Source of the DNA: SAR324 cluster bacterium
Lineage (GTDB): Bacteria; SAR324; NAC60-12
NCBI GenBank assembly: GCA_028281495.1
Contig: JANQJU010000020.1
Location: 1-64,000 of the forward strand
DNA length: 64,000 nt
Direction: 5' to 3'
Shown here: one piece after another, positions 28,215 to 36,552 of the stretch
Layout: each line of letters opens with the position of its first letter
Numbering within the stretch: position 1 is the first letter of the stretch
Translations under genes and position numbers: made by a program
Notes under the pieces: model-generated
The model's input: the letters and a program-made list of their open reading frames with translations, nothing else
What the model was told of the DNA's origin: nothing
Database searches by the model: none

Positions 28215-29756
28215 ATGTCTGAAAAATGGGTCGAGTTCATCCAACCAAACAATGAAAAATCAATTTTAGTTTACTGCATTCTCCTCAAGCTCGTGCTGGT
28301 CTTATTCCCAATGGAATACGGATACTTTCGAGACGAACTGTATTTGATCGCACTGAGCGACAACTTGGACTGGGGCTACGTGGACATGCCCCCTTTGGTT
28401 CCGTGGCTACTGGCTGGTGTTCGAGCAATTTTTGGTACGTCCCTCCTAACCCTGCATGTGCTTTCTGGAGCTTTGGGAGTGATCGTGTTGATCATCACCA
28501 GTCAGATCATACGGCAGATGGGGGGAAATCTGTTCGCATACACCTTGACCCTGCTCTGTGTCGCTGTTGCGCCTTTGGGCACGGTGATGGGATCGTTCTT
28601 GACTTACGATGGCATGGATCATGTGATGTGGGCTGGTGTGCTCTACACCTTCGTGGCGTTGCTCGTGACCCAAAACCGAAAATGTTGGATTTATTTGGGA
28701 CTGATTGCCGGATTTGGACTCCTCACCAAACTGACGATCCTGTGGTTGGGATTTGGTCTGGTGCTGGCTGTGGTGCTGACCTCAGAACGAAAACACATGG
28801 GCAGTCCTTTTTTCTGGATCGGTGGATTCTTAGCTTTGTTGGTCGCCTCTCCCTATTTATTTTGGCAATACCAGCATGATTTTCCGACCCTGGAATTTTT
28901 CAGCAACTATGCTTCGGGAAAGACCTACCCGGCAACGGGTTTAGAATTTCTTAAAAACCAAATCATCACGATGAACCCAATCGCATTTCCAGTGTGGGCG
29001 TTAGGATTGTATTATTTTCTCTTTCACCCAGAAGGAAAACGGTTCCGTGTGTTGGGAATTGCGTATCTCATCATCTTTGCGCTCTGCATTCTCCAACAAG
29101 CCAAGTTTTATTTGATCGCCCCCTTTTATCCCGTATTGTTTGCCGGAGGTGCTATTTTTGTGGCGCACCTGTTCAAACGGTGGAACCGACTCTGGCCTAA
29201 GCTCCTTCTGCTTGCTTTGGTTTGCTTGGGTGGATTAGGCCCAGTTCCTATGATTCGCCCCATCCTTCCGATTGAAACCTATGTGGCCTACATTGGCAGT
29301 AGTGGGGACTTGGGAGTTAAACAAGAAACCCATTCGCTCAACAACCTGCCTCAATTTTTAGCCGACCGATTTGGTTGGGAAGAAATGGCAGCCCAAATCG
29401 CTGAGGTTTACCAAGGGTTATCTCCTGAAGACCAAGCCCAAGCTTGTATCTTCACCGGAAACTATGGTGAGGCTGGAGCCATCTGGTTTTTTGGGGAGCA
29501 ACATGGCCTCCCCAAACCGATCAGTGGTCACAACCAATATTTTCTATGGGGACCCCGGGATTGTACCGGCGAGGTGGTGATTGCGTTTGGTGTCCGCCAA
29601 CACTTTCTGGAGCAAGCCTTCCATCAGGTGGAACAACAGGCCGTGTTTGAGCATCCGTATGTGATGCCTTATGAAAACAAGCGTCCAATTTTCGTCAGCC
29701 GACACCCCAAAGCTCCGATGGAAGACCTGTGGCCGCTGACCAAACACTTTAATTAG
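28215..29756 (+). CDS. GT39-like membrane glycosyltransferase (ArnT/PMT family)
   Basis: A 513-residue polytopic protein starting at the ATG at 28215 behind GGAGG. The first periplasmic loop carries the family hallmark YFRDELYLIALSDNLDWGYVDMPPLVPWL, with the acidic residue pair used in catalysis. Roughly ten or more hydrophobic segments follow, then a soluble C-terminal domain from about residue 370. Such enzymes transfer sugars from polyprenyl-phosphate carriers to lipids or proteins on the outer face of the inner membrane. The acceptor cannot be inferred. The gene ends just before a T-rich hairpin. Confidence 0.85.
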   Translation: MSEKWVEFIQPNNEKSILVYCILLKLVLVLFPMEYGYFRDELYLIALSDNLDWGYVDMPPLVPWLLAGVRAIFGTSLLTLHVLSGALGVIVLIITSQIIRQMGGNLFAYTLTLLCVAVAPLGTVMGSFLTYDGMDHVMWAGVLYTFVALLVTQNRKCWIYLGLIAGFGLLTKLTILWLGFGLVLAVVLTSERKHMGSPFFWIGGFLALLVASPYLFWQYQHDFPTLEFFSNYASGKTYPATGLEFLKNQIITMNPIAFPVWALGLYYFLFHPEGKRFRVLGIAYLIIFALCILQQAKFYLIAPFYPVLFAGGAIFVAHLFKRWNRLWPKLLLLALVCLGGLGPVPMIRPILPIETYVAYIGSSGDLGVKQETHSLNNLPQFLADRFGWEEMAAQIAEVYQGLSPEDQAQACIFTGNYGEAGAIWFFGEQHGLPKPISGHNQYFLWGPRDCTGEVVIAFGVRQHFLEQAFHQVEQQAVFEHPYVMPYENKRPIFVSRHPKAPMEDLWPLTKHFN

Positions 29757-29782
29757 ATCGGGCCTCCGGTTCGGCTTTTTTG
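29757..29782 (+). terminator. T-rich hairpin after the GT39 gene
   Basis: A short GC stem (GCC...GGC with an inner CCG/CGG) is directly followed by TTTTTT at 29776-29781, the form of a small Rho-independent terminator. It separates the glycosyltransferase from the histidine kinase gene. Confidence 0.45.
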
Positions 29783-29811
29783 CACTATCGTGCATCTGCC
29801 ATTGTGAATCT

Positions 29812-29871
<60 letters not shown>

Positions 29872-29908
29872 TCTGAACCAACCATTTCCAATTGACGAAC
29901 GATTTCCT

Positions 29909-31030
29909 ATGCAAGAGCGAGTTCCTTTTGAAGAACGCATTTCCAGAATTACTAAGATTTCGTTTCGAAAAGCGGTCCTATTTTACCTTGGGTTTTGGAC
30001 GTTAATTGCCACCATCAACACCATTCAAGAAACCCGCAATTACTTTCGGATGGGTGGAGAAATTTGGTGGGAACCCATTCTTTTGAGTTTCACTAGCATA
30101 TACAGCATTGGCGTCCTATTCCCCTTAGTTTACTGGTACACCAACCACGCACGTGGGTTTCCTCAAACGCTCATAGGACAAATCGGGAAGCATGGACTGG
30201 TCATTCCCCTCTACACCCTGCTGCATCTGGGATTGATGTCTGGGCTTCGTAGTGGAGCTTATGCTTTATTGGGAGCGGACAAGCACTGTTGTTTTTCGTG
30301 GAATCAATATTGGTATGAATTCTCAAAAGATGCCCCCATGTACCTGTTGTTTGTAGGCACGAGTTGGGCGATTGGTTTGTACTTGACCCAGGAACAACAG
30401 CGGCTCCGCCAAGCCCGGTTGGAAAAAGAGTTATCCCAAGCCCAGATGGAAAATCTGCACCATCAGTTGCAGCCTCATTTTTTATTCAACACACTGAATA
30501 TGATCTCGTCGTATATCCATACCAATCCGAATCAGGCTGAATCCATTGTATTGGAACTCAGCGGCTTGCTACGACGTACCTTGGATTTACAACAATTCCC
30601 CCTCGTGCCACTGCAAGAAGAACTGCTGACCGTGGAAAAATACATCACGATCATGAAAGCTCGATTTCCTGATCGCTTGCAGGTGGACACTCAAGTGCCC
30701 TCTGAAGTCACGTCTTATTTGGTTCCCAATATGTTATTGCAACCGTTGATTGAAAATGCCATCAAACATGGTATTGCCAAACGCCGAGGTATGGGTGAAA
30801 TTTACATTCGAGCAGAGGCCGATTCTCACAACTTACAACTGATCGTGGAGAACCGGATTTCGGGTCAAACGCTCAGCCTTCAACCCGACCACAAAGGGGT
30901 GGGATTGAGCAATATCGAAACCCGTCTCCACACCTTATACGACGGTCTCGCCACCTTACAAATTCAAGCTTTAGACAACGGCATGCAAGTCCGTATTACG
31001 CTTCCTGCTTCGACGAATCGACCCGAGTGA
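29909..31030 (+). CDS. LytS-type sensor histidine kinase (His_kinase/HATPase)
   Basis: A 373-residue membrane kinase from the ATG at 29909. An alternative GTG at 29804 or TTG at 29780 would add a Cys-Leu repeat leader encoded by the hexamer array. Three or four membrane segments lie between residues about 30 and 190. The phosphoacceptor region reads HHQLQPHFLFNTLNMIS, diagnostic for the LytS/YehU family. The ATP-binding N-box is NMLLQPLIENAIKHG, with the G-box KGVGLSNIETRL. These kinases normally partner with LytTR response regulators; one lies about 8 kb downstream (39055). No good ribosome binding site is visible for any candidate start. Confidence 0.88.
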   Translation: MQERVPFEERISRITKISFRKAVLFYLGFWTLIATINTIQETRNYFRMGGEIWWEPILLSFTSIYSIGVLFPLVYWYTNHARGFPQTLIGQIGKHGLVIPLYTLLHLGLMSGLRSGAYALLGADKHCCFSWNQYWYEFSKDAPMYLLFVGTSWAIGLYLTQEQQRLRQARLEKELSQAQMENLHHQLQPHFLFNTLNMISSYIHTNPNQAESIVLELSGLLRRTLDLQQFPLVPLQEELLTVEKYITIMKARFPDRLQVDTQVPSEVTSYLVPNMLLQPLIENAIKHGIAKRRGMGEIYIRAEADSHNLQLIVENRISGQTLSLQPDHKGVGLSNIETRLHTLYDGLATLQIQALDNGMQVRITLPASTNRPE

Positions 31031-31084
31031 ATTTGAATCAGGTAGAGTGAATTTAAACCAGCCGGAGTGAATTTGAACCGGGTT
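31025..31084. repeat. Three-copy 20-bp direct repeat at the kinase stop codon
   Basis: GAGTGAATTTGAATCAGGTA (31025-31044) is followed by two variants at 31045-31064 and 31065-31084 that share GAGTGAATTT-AA-C. The first copy contains the TGA stop of the histidine kinase gene. The array lies between that gene and the Sel1-repeat gene. Confidence 0.8.
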
Positions 31085-31169
31085 GCTCAAACGAGGTTCA
31101 GTGATACCAACCTCTAGTCAATAGCCCGTGAACCCCATTTGGACTCTAATTCTCAACAGAAAATTTTTT

Positions 31170-33107
31170 ATGGAACTCCGCAGCTATACAATGCTTTTTA
31201 ACAGGGTCCGATTGCCTTTTTTGTTTTTCTTGTTCGGAGCAATGCTTTGCTTTCATACTGCGATGAGTGAGGAACCGATCGGTGCCTTGCTTCGGCAAGC
31301 GTCTCAAGGCGATATCGAGGCTCAATATCGCCTAGCCGAGCGATACCGTGATGGTACGGGCACTTCGATTGAAAAAGGAGCAGCCCTTGAGTGGTTTGGA
31401 AGAGCGGCAGCCCAAGGCCATGCGCCCTCAAAAATACAATGGTTGGAACTCTTCGCAGAGGGGGTAGGCACCGAATACGATTACAACAATGCCTTGGATT
31501 GGGTGCGTACTTTGGCAGAGCAAGGAGTCCTTCAAGGACAACTTGCCATTCTATGGATGGATGATCCCGGAGAAGTCAGCAAGTGCTTTGACGACAATCA
31601 CATTGCGTCGGCTTTCTGTAAATATCAACTGCATGAACAGGTGGACCAAATTCGCCAATTGGCAACAGAGGGCTATGCGTTTGCCAAATTGACAGTAGGT
31701 TTGATGCATATCAATGGAGCCATTGACAAAAAAAATTATAAAGAAGCGGCAAAATGGATCCGTCAGGCTGCGGAGCAAGGGAATCCTTGGGGACAAATTG
31801 CGTTACTGGATATGAGCATGGATGGTGTCGGCGTTCCGCGAGATTCCAAAGAAGTCGAAAAATGGAATCGTATTATTCAAGCCAGCGACATTGCAAGCTC
31901 CCTGAAACACAAGATGGATCAAGTAGAAACCCAAAGGAGGTTAGAAAGTAAAAAACTCATCATGGAAACGGCGGAACAAGGATTTGCAAAAGCCCAATAT
32001 CAATTAGCTAGTATGTATGCGGACGGAATTGGAGTTCCACAAGACGACCAAGAAGCCACCAAATGGTATCGAAAAGCCGCCGAACAGGGATATTCACAAG
32101 CTCAAAACAACTTGGGGAATCGCTATTTCCATGGACAGGGGGTGCCGCAAGACTACCAAGAAGCCGCTAAATGGTATCGAAAAGCCGCGGAACAAGGAAA
32201 TGTATACGCTCACACCAATTTGGGGAATCTCTATCTGGATGGTAACGGGGTGCCGCAAGACTATCCAGAAGCGATCAAATGGTATCGAAAAGCCGCGGAA
32301 CAAGGACATTCCAGTGCTCAAAACAACTTAGGGAATCGCTATTTCAATGGGGAAGGCGTGCCGCAAGATTATCAAGAAGCGATCAAATGGTATCAAAAAG
32401 CCGCGGAACAAGGAGATTTATACGCTTACACCAATTTGGGTAATCTCTATCGGGATGGTAAAGGGGTGCCGCAAGACTATCCAGAAGCGATCAAATGGTA
32501 TCGAAAAGCCGCAGAACAAGGACATTCCAGTGCTCAAAACAACTTAGGCAACCTTTACCGCGAAGGTGACGGGGTGCCGCAAGACCATGAACAAGCGGTG
32601 CAGTGGTATCGAAAAGCCGCGGAACAAGGACATTCAGGTGCTCAAACCAACTTGGGTTATCACTATGTCACGGGTAAAGGGGTGCCACAAAACTATCAAG
32701 AAGCGGCTCGATGGTATCGGAAAGCGGCAGAACAAGGAGATTCATACTCTCAAGACAAGTTAGGTGATCTGTATCGGGATGGGGATGGAGTGCTGCAAAG
32801 CTACCAAGAAGCGGCAAAATGGTACCAAAAAGCGGCAGCACAAGGGGATGCAAATGCTCAATCCAGTCTAGGGTGGTTGTATGCGAAAGGACAGGGCCTG
32901 CCACAAAACCACATTAAAGCGGCTTTTTGGTTTCGCAAAGCTGCCGAACAAGGCAACATGAATGCTCAGTTCAATTTGGGGATAAGCTATATAAACGGTA
33001 CTGGCGTGCCAAAAGATCGAGACCAAGCCATCACATGGTTTCGCAAAGCAGCGGAACAAGGGGATGCAGAGGCACAAAAAATACTTCAACAAATTCAGAA
33101 TAACTAA
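31170..33107 (+). CDS. Exported Sel1-repeat protein
   Basis: A 645-residue protein made almost wholly of 36-residue Sel1-like (TPR-related) repeats. The start is uncertain: ATGs at 31170 and 31191 both precede a signal-like segment (LPFLFFLFGAMLCFHTAMS). About 15 repeats can be counted. The first five are diverged. The last ten closely follow the form A-NNLGNRY-GQGVPQDYQEA with KWYRKAAEQG. Two consecutive repeats have been duplicated as a 216-base block (around 32200-32530), still nearly identical. Sel1 proteins act as scaffolds for protein complexes, often in envelope stress or host interaction; the partner is unknown. Confidence 0.88.
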   Translation: MELRSYTMLFNRVRLPFLFFLFGAMLCFHTAMSEEPIGALLRQASQGDIEAQYRLAERYRDGTGTSIEKGAALEWFGRAAAQGHAPSKIQWLELFAEGVGTEYDYNNALDWVRTLAEQGVLQGQLAILWMDDPGEVSKCFDDNHIASAFCKYQLHEQVDQIRQLATEGYAFAKLTVGLMHINGAIDKKNYKEAAKWIRQAAEQGNPWGQIALLDMSMDGVGVPRDSKEVEKWNRIIQASDIASSLKHKMDQVETQRRLESKKLIMETAEQGFAKAQYQLASMYADGIGVPQDDQEATKWYRKAAEQGYSQAQNNLGNRYFHGQGVPQDYQEAAKWYRKAAEQGNVYAHTNLGNLYLDGNGVPQDYPEAIKWYRKAAEQGHSSAQNNLGNRYFNGEGVPQDYQEAIKWYQKAAEQGDLYAYTNLGNLYRDGKGVPQDYPEAIKWYRKAAEQGHSSAQNNLGNLYREGDGVPQDHEQAVQWYRKAAEQGHSGAQTNLGYHYVTGKGVPQNYQEAARWYRKAAEQGDSYSQDKLGDLYRDGDGVLQSYQEAAKWYQKAAAQGDANAQSSLGWLYAKGQGLPQNHIKAAFWFRKAAEQGNMNAQFNLGISYINGTGVPKDRDQAITWFRKAAEQGDAEAQKILQQIQNN

Positions 33108-33315
33108 ATTCCCCCTTCACGCCGATCCCTAAGGGGTGGTTCGTTTTTTTTGAAAAAAGGTTCCTTGGTGCGATTCATTACCTCGGTGCCACAAATAGGA
33201 CGATTCACATCACTCCCTATTCGGAATACTCGCCATTTGACGATATAATTAATCCAACACACTGCACGTCTTTGATCCATCGTTGAAAACAAGAGCTCGG
33301 AAATCATTGCAACAG

Positions 33316-33390
33316 ATGGCCAAACCTTATCAGGTTCGCCAAGTGCGCCATGTGATCGTGAAATATAGATTAACCAATGAGGACTTATGA
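33316..33390 (+). other. Possible short ORF or gene remnant coupled to hicB
   Basis: A short frame beginning MAKPYQVRQVRHVIVKY ends at a TGA (33388-33390) that overlaps the hicB ATG as ATGA, as in coupled toxin-antitoxin pairs. The frame is open upstream to 33250. It does not show the HicA double-stranded-RNA-binding fold (no SHxxx histidine motif). It could be the tail of a decayed toxin gene or chance. Confidence 0.25.
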
Positions 33391-33602
33391 ATGAACGTTA
33401 TGAAATCATCATCTATTGGAGCCAGGAAGATGAAACATATATTGGTGAGGTACCGGAGCTGCCCGGATGTCTGGCTCACGGTCCTACCCATGAAGCCGCT
33501 CTCACTTCAGTAAAAGAAGCCATAAGCTTGTGGATTGATACGGCTAAAGAATTTGGTGATCCCATTCCCACTCCCAAAGAACGCAAATTGATGTTTGCTT
33601 AA
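33387..33602 (+). CDS. HicB-family antitoxin-like protein
   Basis: A 71-residue protein with the HicB_lk_antitox pattern: YEIIIYWSQEDETYIGEVPELPGCLAHG followed by THEAALTSVKEAISLWID. HicB proteins neutralise HicA mRNA-interferase toxins and usually repress their own operon. This one is of the short type without a C-terminal DNA-binding domain. No HicA gene is adjacent on either side, so it appears to be an orphan or to act with an unknown partner. It lies at the left edge of the accessory stretch. Confidence 0.82.
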   Translation: MNERYEIIIYWSQEDETYIGEVPELPGCLAHGPTHEAALTSVKEAISLWIDTAKEFGDPIPTPKERKLMFA

Positions 33603-33692
33603 TCTCTCTATCGCTAAGGCCATCGGGATCAAATCATGAATGAGTCGGCCAGTATGAACTTTGGAAACATGGGCAAACGGTATCGCCACAAA

Positions 33693-34118
33693 CTAATCCA
33701 AGTTCTTGATCAGGATACCAGCAATGCGTTGGAACGTTTTGATCTCTTCGTCAGATAGCCCTTGTTGCATTTGCTGCCAGAGTCGCAACTCGGCTTCTTT
33801 AGCAACCTGCATGACGGCCTCTCCCGGCGGAGTCAGAATCAAAAATTGACTACGTCGATCTTCAGGGTTGGGTTGTTTTTCGACCAACTCCTTCGCCATC
33901 AATTCTTTGACCAAACGTGTGACTTGTCCCTTATCACTCATCATTTTGTTGGCAATTGTGTTGGCAGTACACCCTTCAATCGTTCGAATGAGATGCATCA
34001 CCCGCAAATGCGTGATTGACACGGGCAATTCATGTTCCTGAATGGATCGCTTCACAGCCAGCGTCAAGCTACGCATTAAATTGGAAAGCGTTTCCTGCAT
34101 ATTCGATTCAATGGACAT
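33693..34118 (-). CDS. MarR-family transcriptional regulator
   Basis: A 141-residue regulator with the winged-helix core: SITHLRVMHLIRTIEG, TANTIANKMMSDKGQVTRLVKELMAKELVEKQ (helix-turn-helix) and the wing PNPEDRRSQFLILT. MarR proteins act as dimers and bind short palindromes, usually released by small ligands or oxidants; this one has a single cysteine (GCTANT). A 15-base palindrome, GTTGATATTATCAAC, lies 120 bases upstream of its start. Three close variants lie before the DUF2798 gene, so these are the likely targets. AAAGGAG precedes the ATG. Confidence 0.9.
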   Translation of the reverse strand: MSIESNMQETLSNLMRSLTLAVKRSIQEHELPVSITHLRVMHLIRTIEGCTANTIANKMMSDKGQVTRLVKELMAKELVEKQPNPEDRRSQFLILTPPGEAVMQVAKEAELRLWQQMQQGLSDEEIKTFQRIAGILIKNLD

Positions 34119-34238
34119 CGTTCACTCCTTTAACATTCGTGGATGGATTCCAACGTACCTACCGCCTAAGGCTTCAGCATCCCCCATCGGGATTGACTTT
34201 CAAAACCAATCAGTCACCTATGATAAACCCTACCAATG

Positions 34239-34253
34239 GTTGATATTATCAAC
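34239..34253. promoter_or_regulatory. MarR-type operator candidate
   Basis: GTTGATATTATCAAC is a perfect palindrome around its central T. It lies between the MarR gene and the truncated acetyltransferase, 15 bases before the latter's ATG. Its arms GTTGA and TCAAC match the three sites at 35857-35921. Binding by the adjacent MarR protein is inferred. Confidence 0.65.
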
Positions 34254-34267
34254 TACATAAACAGCAT

Positions 34268-34516
34268 ATGCAACCTCATTTCTTTGTGGACTCTCGGTAT
34301 CAACGGGCTGGAATCGGCAGAGAACTATTCCATAAGGCCCTGCAAATATGTAATTACCATGAGGTACAACTTCCTCAGATAACCGTAAATGCATCCCCAA
34401 ATTCGATAGAAGCATATAAAAAGCTGAATTTCGAGCCAACCGATATAGAGCAGTGTGTCAATGGAATCCGTTTTGTTCCCATGGCGCTGCATTTACATCG
34501 GAAAGAGAGCGGCTAA
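34268..34516 (+). pseudogene. N-terminally truncated GNAT acetyltransferase
   Basis: An 82-codon frame holds only the second half of a GNAT fold: SRYQRAGIGRELFHKAL (acetyl-CoA binding motif A, Q/RxxGxG/A form), then ITVNASPNSIEAYKKLNFEPT and GIRFVPMALHL. A complete enzyme of this group is about 140-160 residues, so the N-terminal half with the first strands is absent. No matching frame is visible upstream, where the MarR operator lies. It may be a decayed gene, or a short expressed fragment under MarR control. Confidence 0.75.
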
Positions 34517-34615
34517 CATAACTTCATGGGGCCTAAGTTAGCACAACGAATTAATGGGCCCAAAAATGATCCCCCACAGAGGTCTAGCTTGATGGGAAGC
34601 TGGCAAGGAGTACAC

Positions 34616-35011
34616 ATGAATGCAGAAGAATTGGTCATCAGTTTTTTTGAACGGGTTTATAATCAACAAGATTTTGATTATGTGATGAAAATTTATGCTG
34701 ATAATTATTACGAGCATACTGAAAGTGGTGCTCGTAGCAACCGAGATTGTTACAACATCATCAAGGGGGCCAGCTCCATATTTCCTGACCTGAAAGTTGA
34801 AATCGAAGAGGTACTTTCGAAGAACGAAATTGTCGCGGCTCGCTTGACCTTTACGGTCACCCACAAAGGAGAATTCTTTGGAATCCCAGCAACCAACAAA
34901 ACGATTACTTTTGAAGCAATGGAATTCTTCAAGGTTGTGGAAGGTCAGATTACCGAATCCTGGGGAAACTGGCCGATTTTCGACATACTGGAAATGTTGA
35001 AAAAGTCATAA
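34616..35011 (+). CDS. SnoaL-like (NTF2-fold) polyketide-cyclase / ester-cyclase family protein
   Basis: A 131-residue protein beginning at the ATG at 34616, preceded by AAGGAG. It follows the SnoaL-like pattern: VISFFERVYNQQDFDYVMKIYADNYYEHT, FPDLKVEIEEVLSKNEIVAARLTFTVTHKGEFFGIPATN and a C-terminal FFKVVEGQITESWGNW. The Asp/His positions typical of true SnoaL cyclases are only partly kept. Many such small proteins have unknown substrates in detoxification or secondary metabolism. It lies in the accessory stretch, immediately before a MITE-like inverted repeat. Confidence 0.85.
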   Translation: MNAEELVISFFERVYNQQDFDYVMKIYADNYYEHTESGARSNRDCYNIIKGASSIFPDLKVEIEEVLSKNEIVAARLTFTVTHKGEFFGIPATNKTITFEAMEFFKVVEGQITESWGNWPIFDILEMLKKS

Positions 35012-35013
35012 AT

Positions 35014-35138
35014 AACCCAAGTTGCGCCTAAAGGCATTTAAAGCCATTCACGCAGTCACCGCCAAAGGCTTTGAGTTAAAGGTCGTTTTGTTCGTTGTCG
35101 CTTTTGCCATCAAATGCCTATAAGGCACAACTTGGGTT
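35014..35138. mobile_element. MITE-like element with long terminal inverted repeats
   Basis: AACCCAAGTTGCGCCTAAAG with its next six bases (35014-35039) is the inverse of 35112-35138 (ending CAACTTGGGTT), with two or three mismatches over 26-27 bases. The 72 bases between carry no gene. Transcribed, the whole 125-base unit would fold into a hairpin. Size and structure fit a miniature inverted-repeat transposable element. No clear target-site duplication is seen. Confidence 0.7.
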
Positions 35139-35207
35139 CAATAAAAGGGTTAAAAATTCATCAACCATCCCCTGATAAGATCATAAATCCTTAAAAAAGA
35201 GCATGCC

Positions 35208-35648
35208 ATGCCCAAAATTACAGGTGGTTGTTTATGTAGAGCAATTCAATATGAAATTGACAAAGAACCGACCAGTTCGGCGACCTGTTACTGCCGAGTA
35301 TGTCAGTATATTGCAGGGGGAGCTCCCAGCCATTCCGTTCTATTTCATAAATCCGATGTGACGATTCAAGGAAAACCAACGGCTTACTGGATGAAATCCG
35401 AGGAAGGAAATAGCGTAGCTCGCCATTTTTGTGAGAAATGCGGTACTCCTCTGTTTAGTGAAAGCGAAGCTCGATCAGACTACATTAGTATCAAGGTGGG
35501 GAGCCTTGATGATCCCAGTATATTCAAACCATCCTTGAACATCTGGGTGGAGTCGGCCCAACCTTGGCACGGTACTCTCAAAAGCCACACGCCAAAATCA
35601 AAGTTTGCGTCGATTTCTCAGAAAATACGGCAGCTTTTTCTGCTTTGA
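35208..35648 (+). CDS. GFA (CENP-V/formaldehyde-activating) family zinc protein
   Basis: A 146-residue protein with the GFA zinc-binding layout: GGCLCRAIQYEI (CxC), ATCYCRVCQYIAGG (CxCxxC) and RHFCEKCGTPLF (CxxC). The family was named after glutathione-dependent formaldehyde-activating enzyme, but most members have unproven activity. Length is standard. The gene lies downstream of the MITE-like element. No formaldehyde dehydrogenase is nearby, so a formaldehyde role should not be assumed. Confidence 0.9.
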   Translation: MPKITGGCLCRAIQYEIDKEPTSSATCYCRVCQYIAGGAPSHSVLFHKSDVTIQGKPTAYWMKSEEGNSVARHFCEKCGTPLFSESEARSDYISIKVGSLDDPSIFKPSLNIWVESAQPWHGTLKSHTPKSKFASISQKIRQLFLL

Positions 35649-36006
35649 TAACGTGTTGATCTCAAAAAGGAAAAATTTGGGTAGAAAATACACCAAGACT
35701 GGATTAGTCCAAAGATCAACAATCAGATGAAGTGATCTCTGGCTATCCGCCGCAACAACACTTAAAGCGCTTGGGCTTTACGCTGAATTCACGTTATTTA
35801 GCGAATCAATTCTATCGATCTCTCAATGGTTTTTACCTCTAATTCATGATCATAAAGTTGACTTTATCAACTTTTTTAGTTGACTTTATCAACCATCATA
35901 TTTATAGTTGACTTTATCAACTAAATGTCTTCCCGAATTCAAAACAAACTCATGGTTCTGTTTTCAATAGGATCTTTCACAAACGACAACAAACGGAGAG
36001 GTATCC
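35649..36006. other. Intergenic region with a gene remnant and triple operator
   Basis: This 358-base stretch has no intact gene. Its left part (35708-35842) contains an open frame without a start that reads SGYPPQQHLKRLGFTLNSRY and ends in TAA. It looks like the tail of a lost gene, family not recognised. Its right part (35857-35921) holds three copies of a MarR-type operator and then the leader of the DUF2798 gene. Confidence 0.5.
35857..35921. promoter_or_regulatory. Three tandem MarR-type operators (GTTGACTTTATCAAC)
   Basis: Identical 15-base copies of GTTGACTTTATCAAC lie at 35857-35871, 35879-35893 and 35907-35921, with centre spacings of 22 and 28 bases. The GTTGA/TCAAC arms equal those of the single site upstream of the MarR gene 1.6 kb away. 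They lie 85-150 bases before the DUF2798 ATG and probably regulate it. The regulator assignment is inference. Confidence 0.72.
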
Positions 36007-36450
36007 ATGAATAAAATACTAAAAAAGATTTTGGTAACGACGATTATGCTTATGGTGGGTTGTACGGTGACGGGAGTGATCACTTACATCAACATCGGTT
36101 ACAGTGACAATTTTATATGGCAATGCTTAACTTCTTTTTTCAAGAATTTGCTGGTCATGACTCCGATTGGGTATGTCGTGATGAAAGCCGCCAACAAAAT
36201 GGTTCACCTGTGCTTCAGCAATCAAACTCAAGATCGGCAAAACATCCTTTTGGGAATCATCATGGCAACCCTGATGCAAGCCTTCGTTGCCGTGAATACC
36301 ACGTTGAATAATATCGGATTTACCGACATTCAGGCTTTTCTTTCCGATTGCTTTGCAAGCTATACTGTTGCCCTTCCGATGTCCTTGGTTCTTTCGACCA
36401 CGATGACACGATTCGTCAAACCTCGAATTGATGCGTTTTTGGCCAGTTGA
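36007..36450 (+). CDS. DUF2798-like small membrane protein
   Basis: A 147-residue protein with four predicted membrane segments: about 8-28, 38-60, 78-98 and 110-132. The second half contains the DUF2798 phrasing (IMATLMQAFVAVNTTLNNIGF, SYTVALPMSLVLSTTMTRFVKP). ACGGAGAGG precedes the ATG. DUF2798 proteins are inner-membrane proteins of unknown function, often near MarR/TetR regulators. Three operator-like repeats directly upstream suggest tight, inducible control. Confidence 0.75.
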   Translation: MNKILKKILVTTIMLMVGCTVTGVITYINIGYSDNFIWQCLTSFFKNLLVMTPIGYVVMKAANKMVHLCFSNQTQDRQNILLGIIMATLMQAFVAVNTTLNNIGFTDIQAFLSDCFASYTVALPMSLVLSTTMTRFVKPRIDAFLAS

Positions 36451-36503
36451 TTGCCTTGGATGACTCAGCAACGTTTCTGACTTTATAAAGGGTGGAAAGA
36501 CCT

Positions 36504-36541
36504 AGTGCTCCATTTAAAGTAAACTTGGTGCTCCATTTAAA
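36504..36541. repeat. Two-copy 15-bp direct repeat
   Basis: GTGCTCCATTTAAAG occurs at 36504-36518 and again at 36527-36541, between the convergent DUF2798 and XRE-cupin genes. Role unknown. Confidence 0.75.
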
Positions 36542-36552
36542 GAAATGCGTGC

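Noticed and set aside
33104..33307. Minus-strand ORF upstream of hicB
   Set aside because: It has no ribosome binding site, odd composition and no family resemblance; probably chance.
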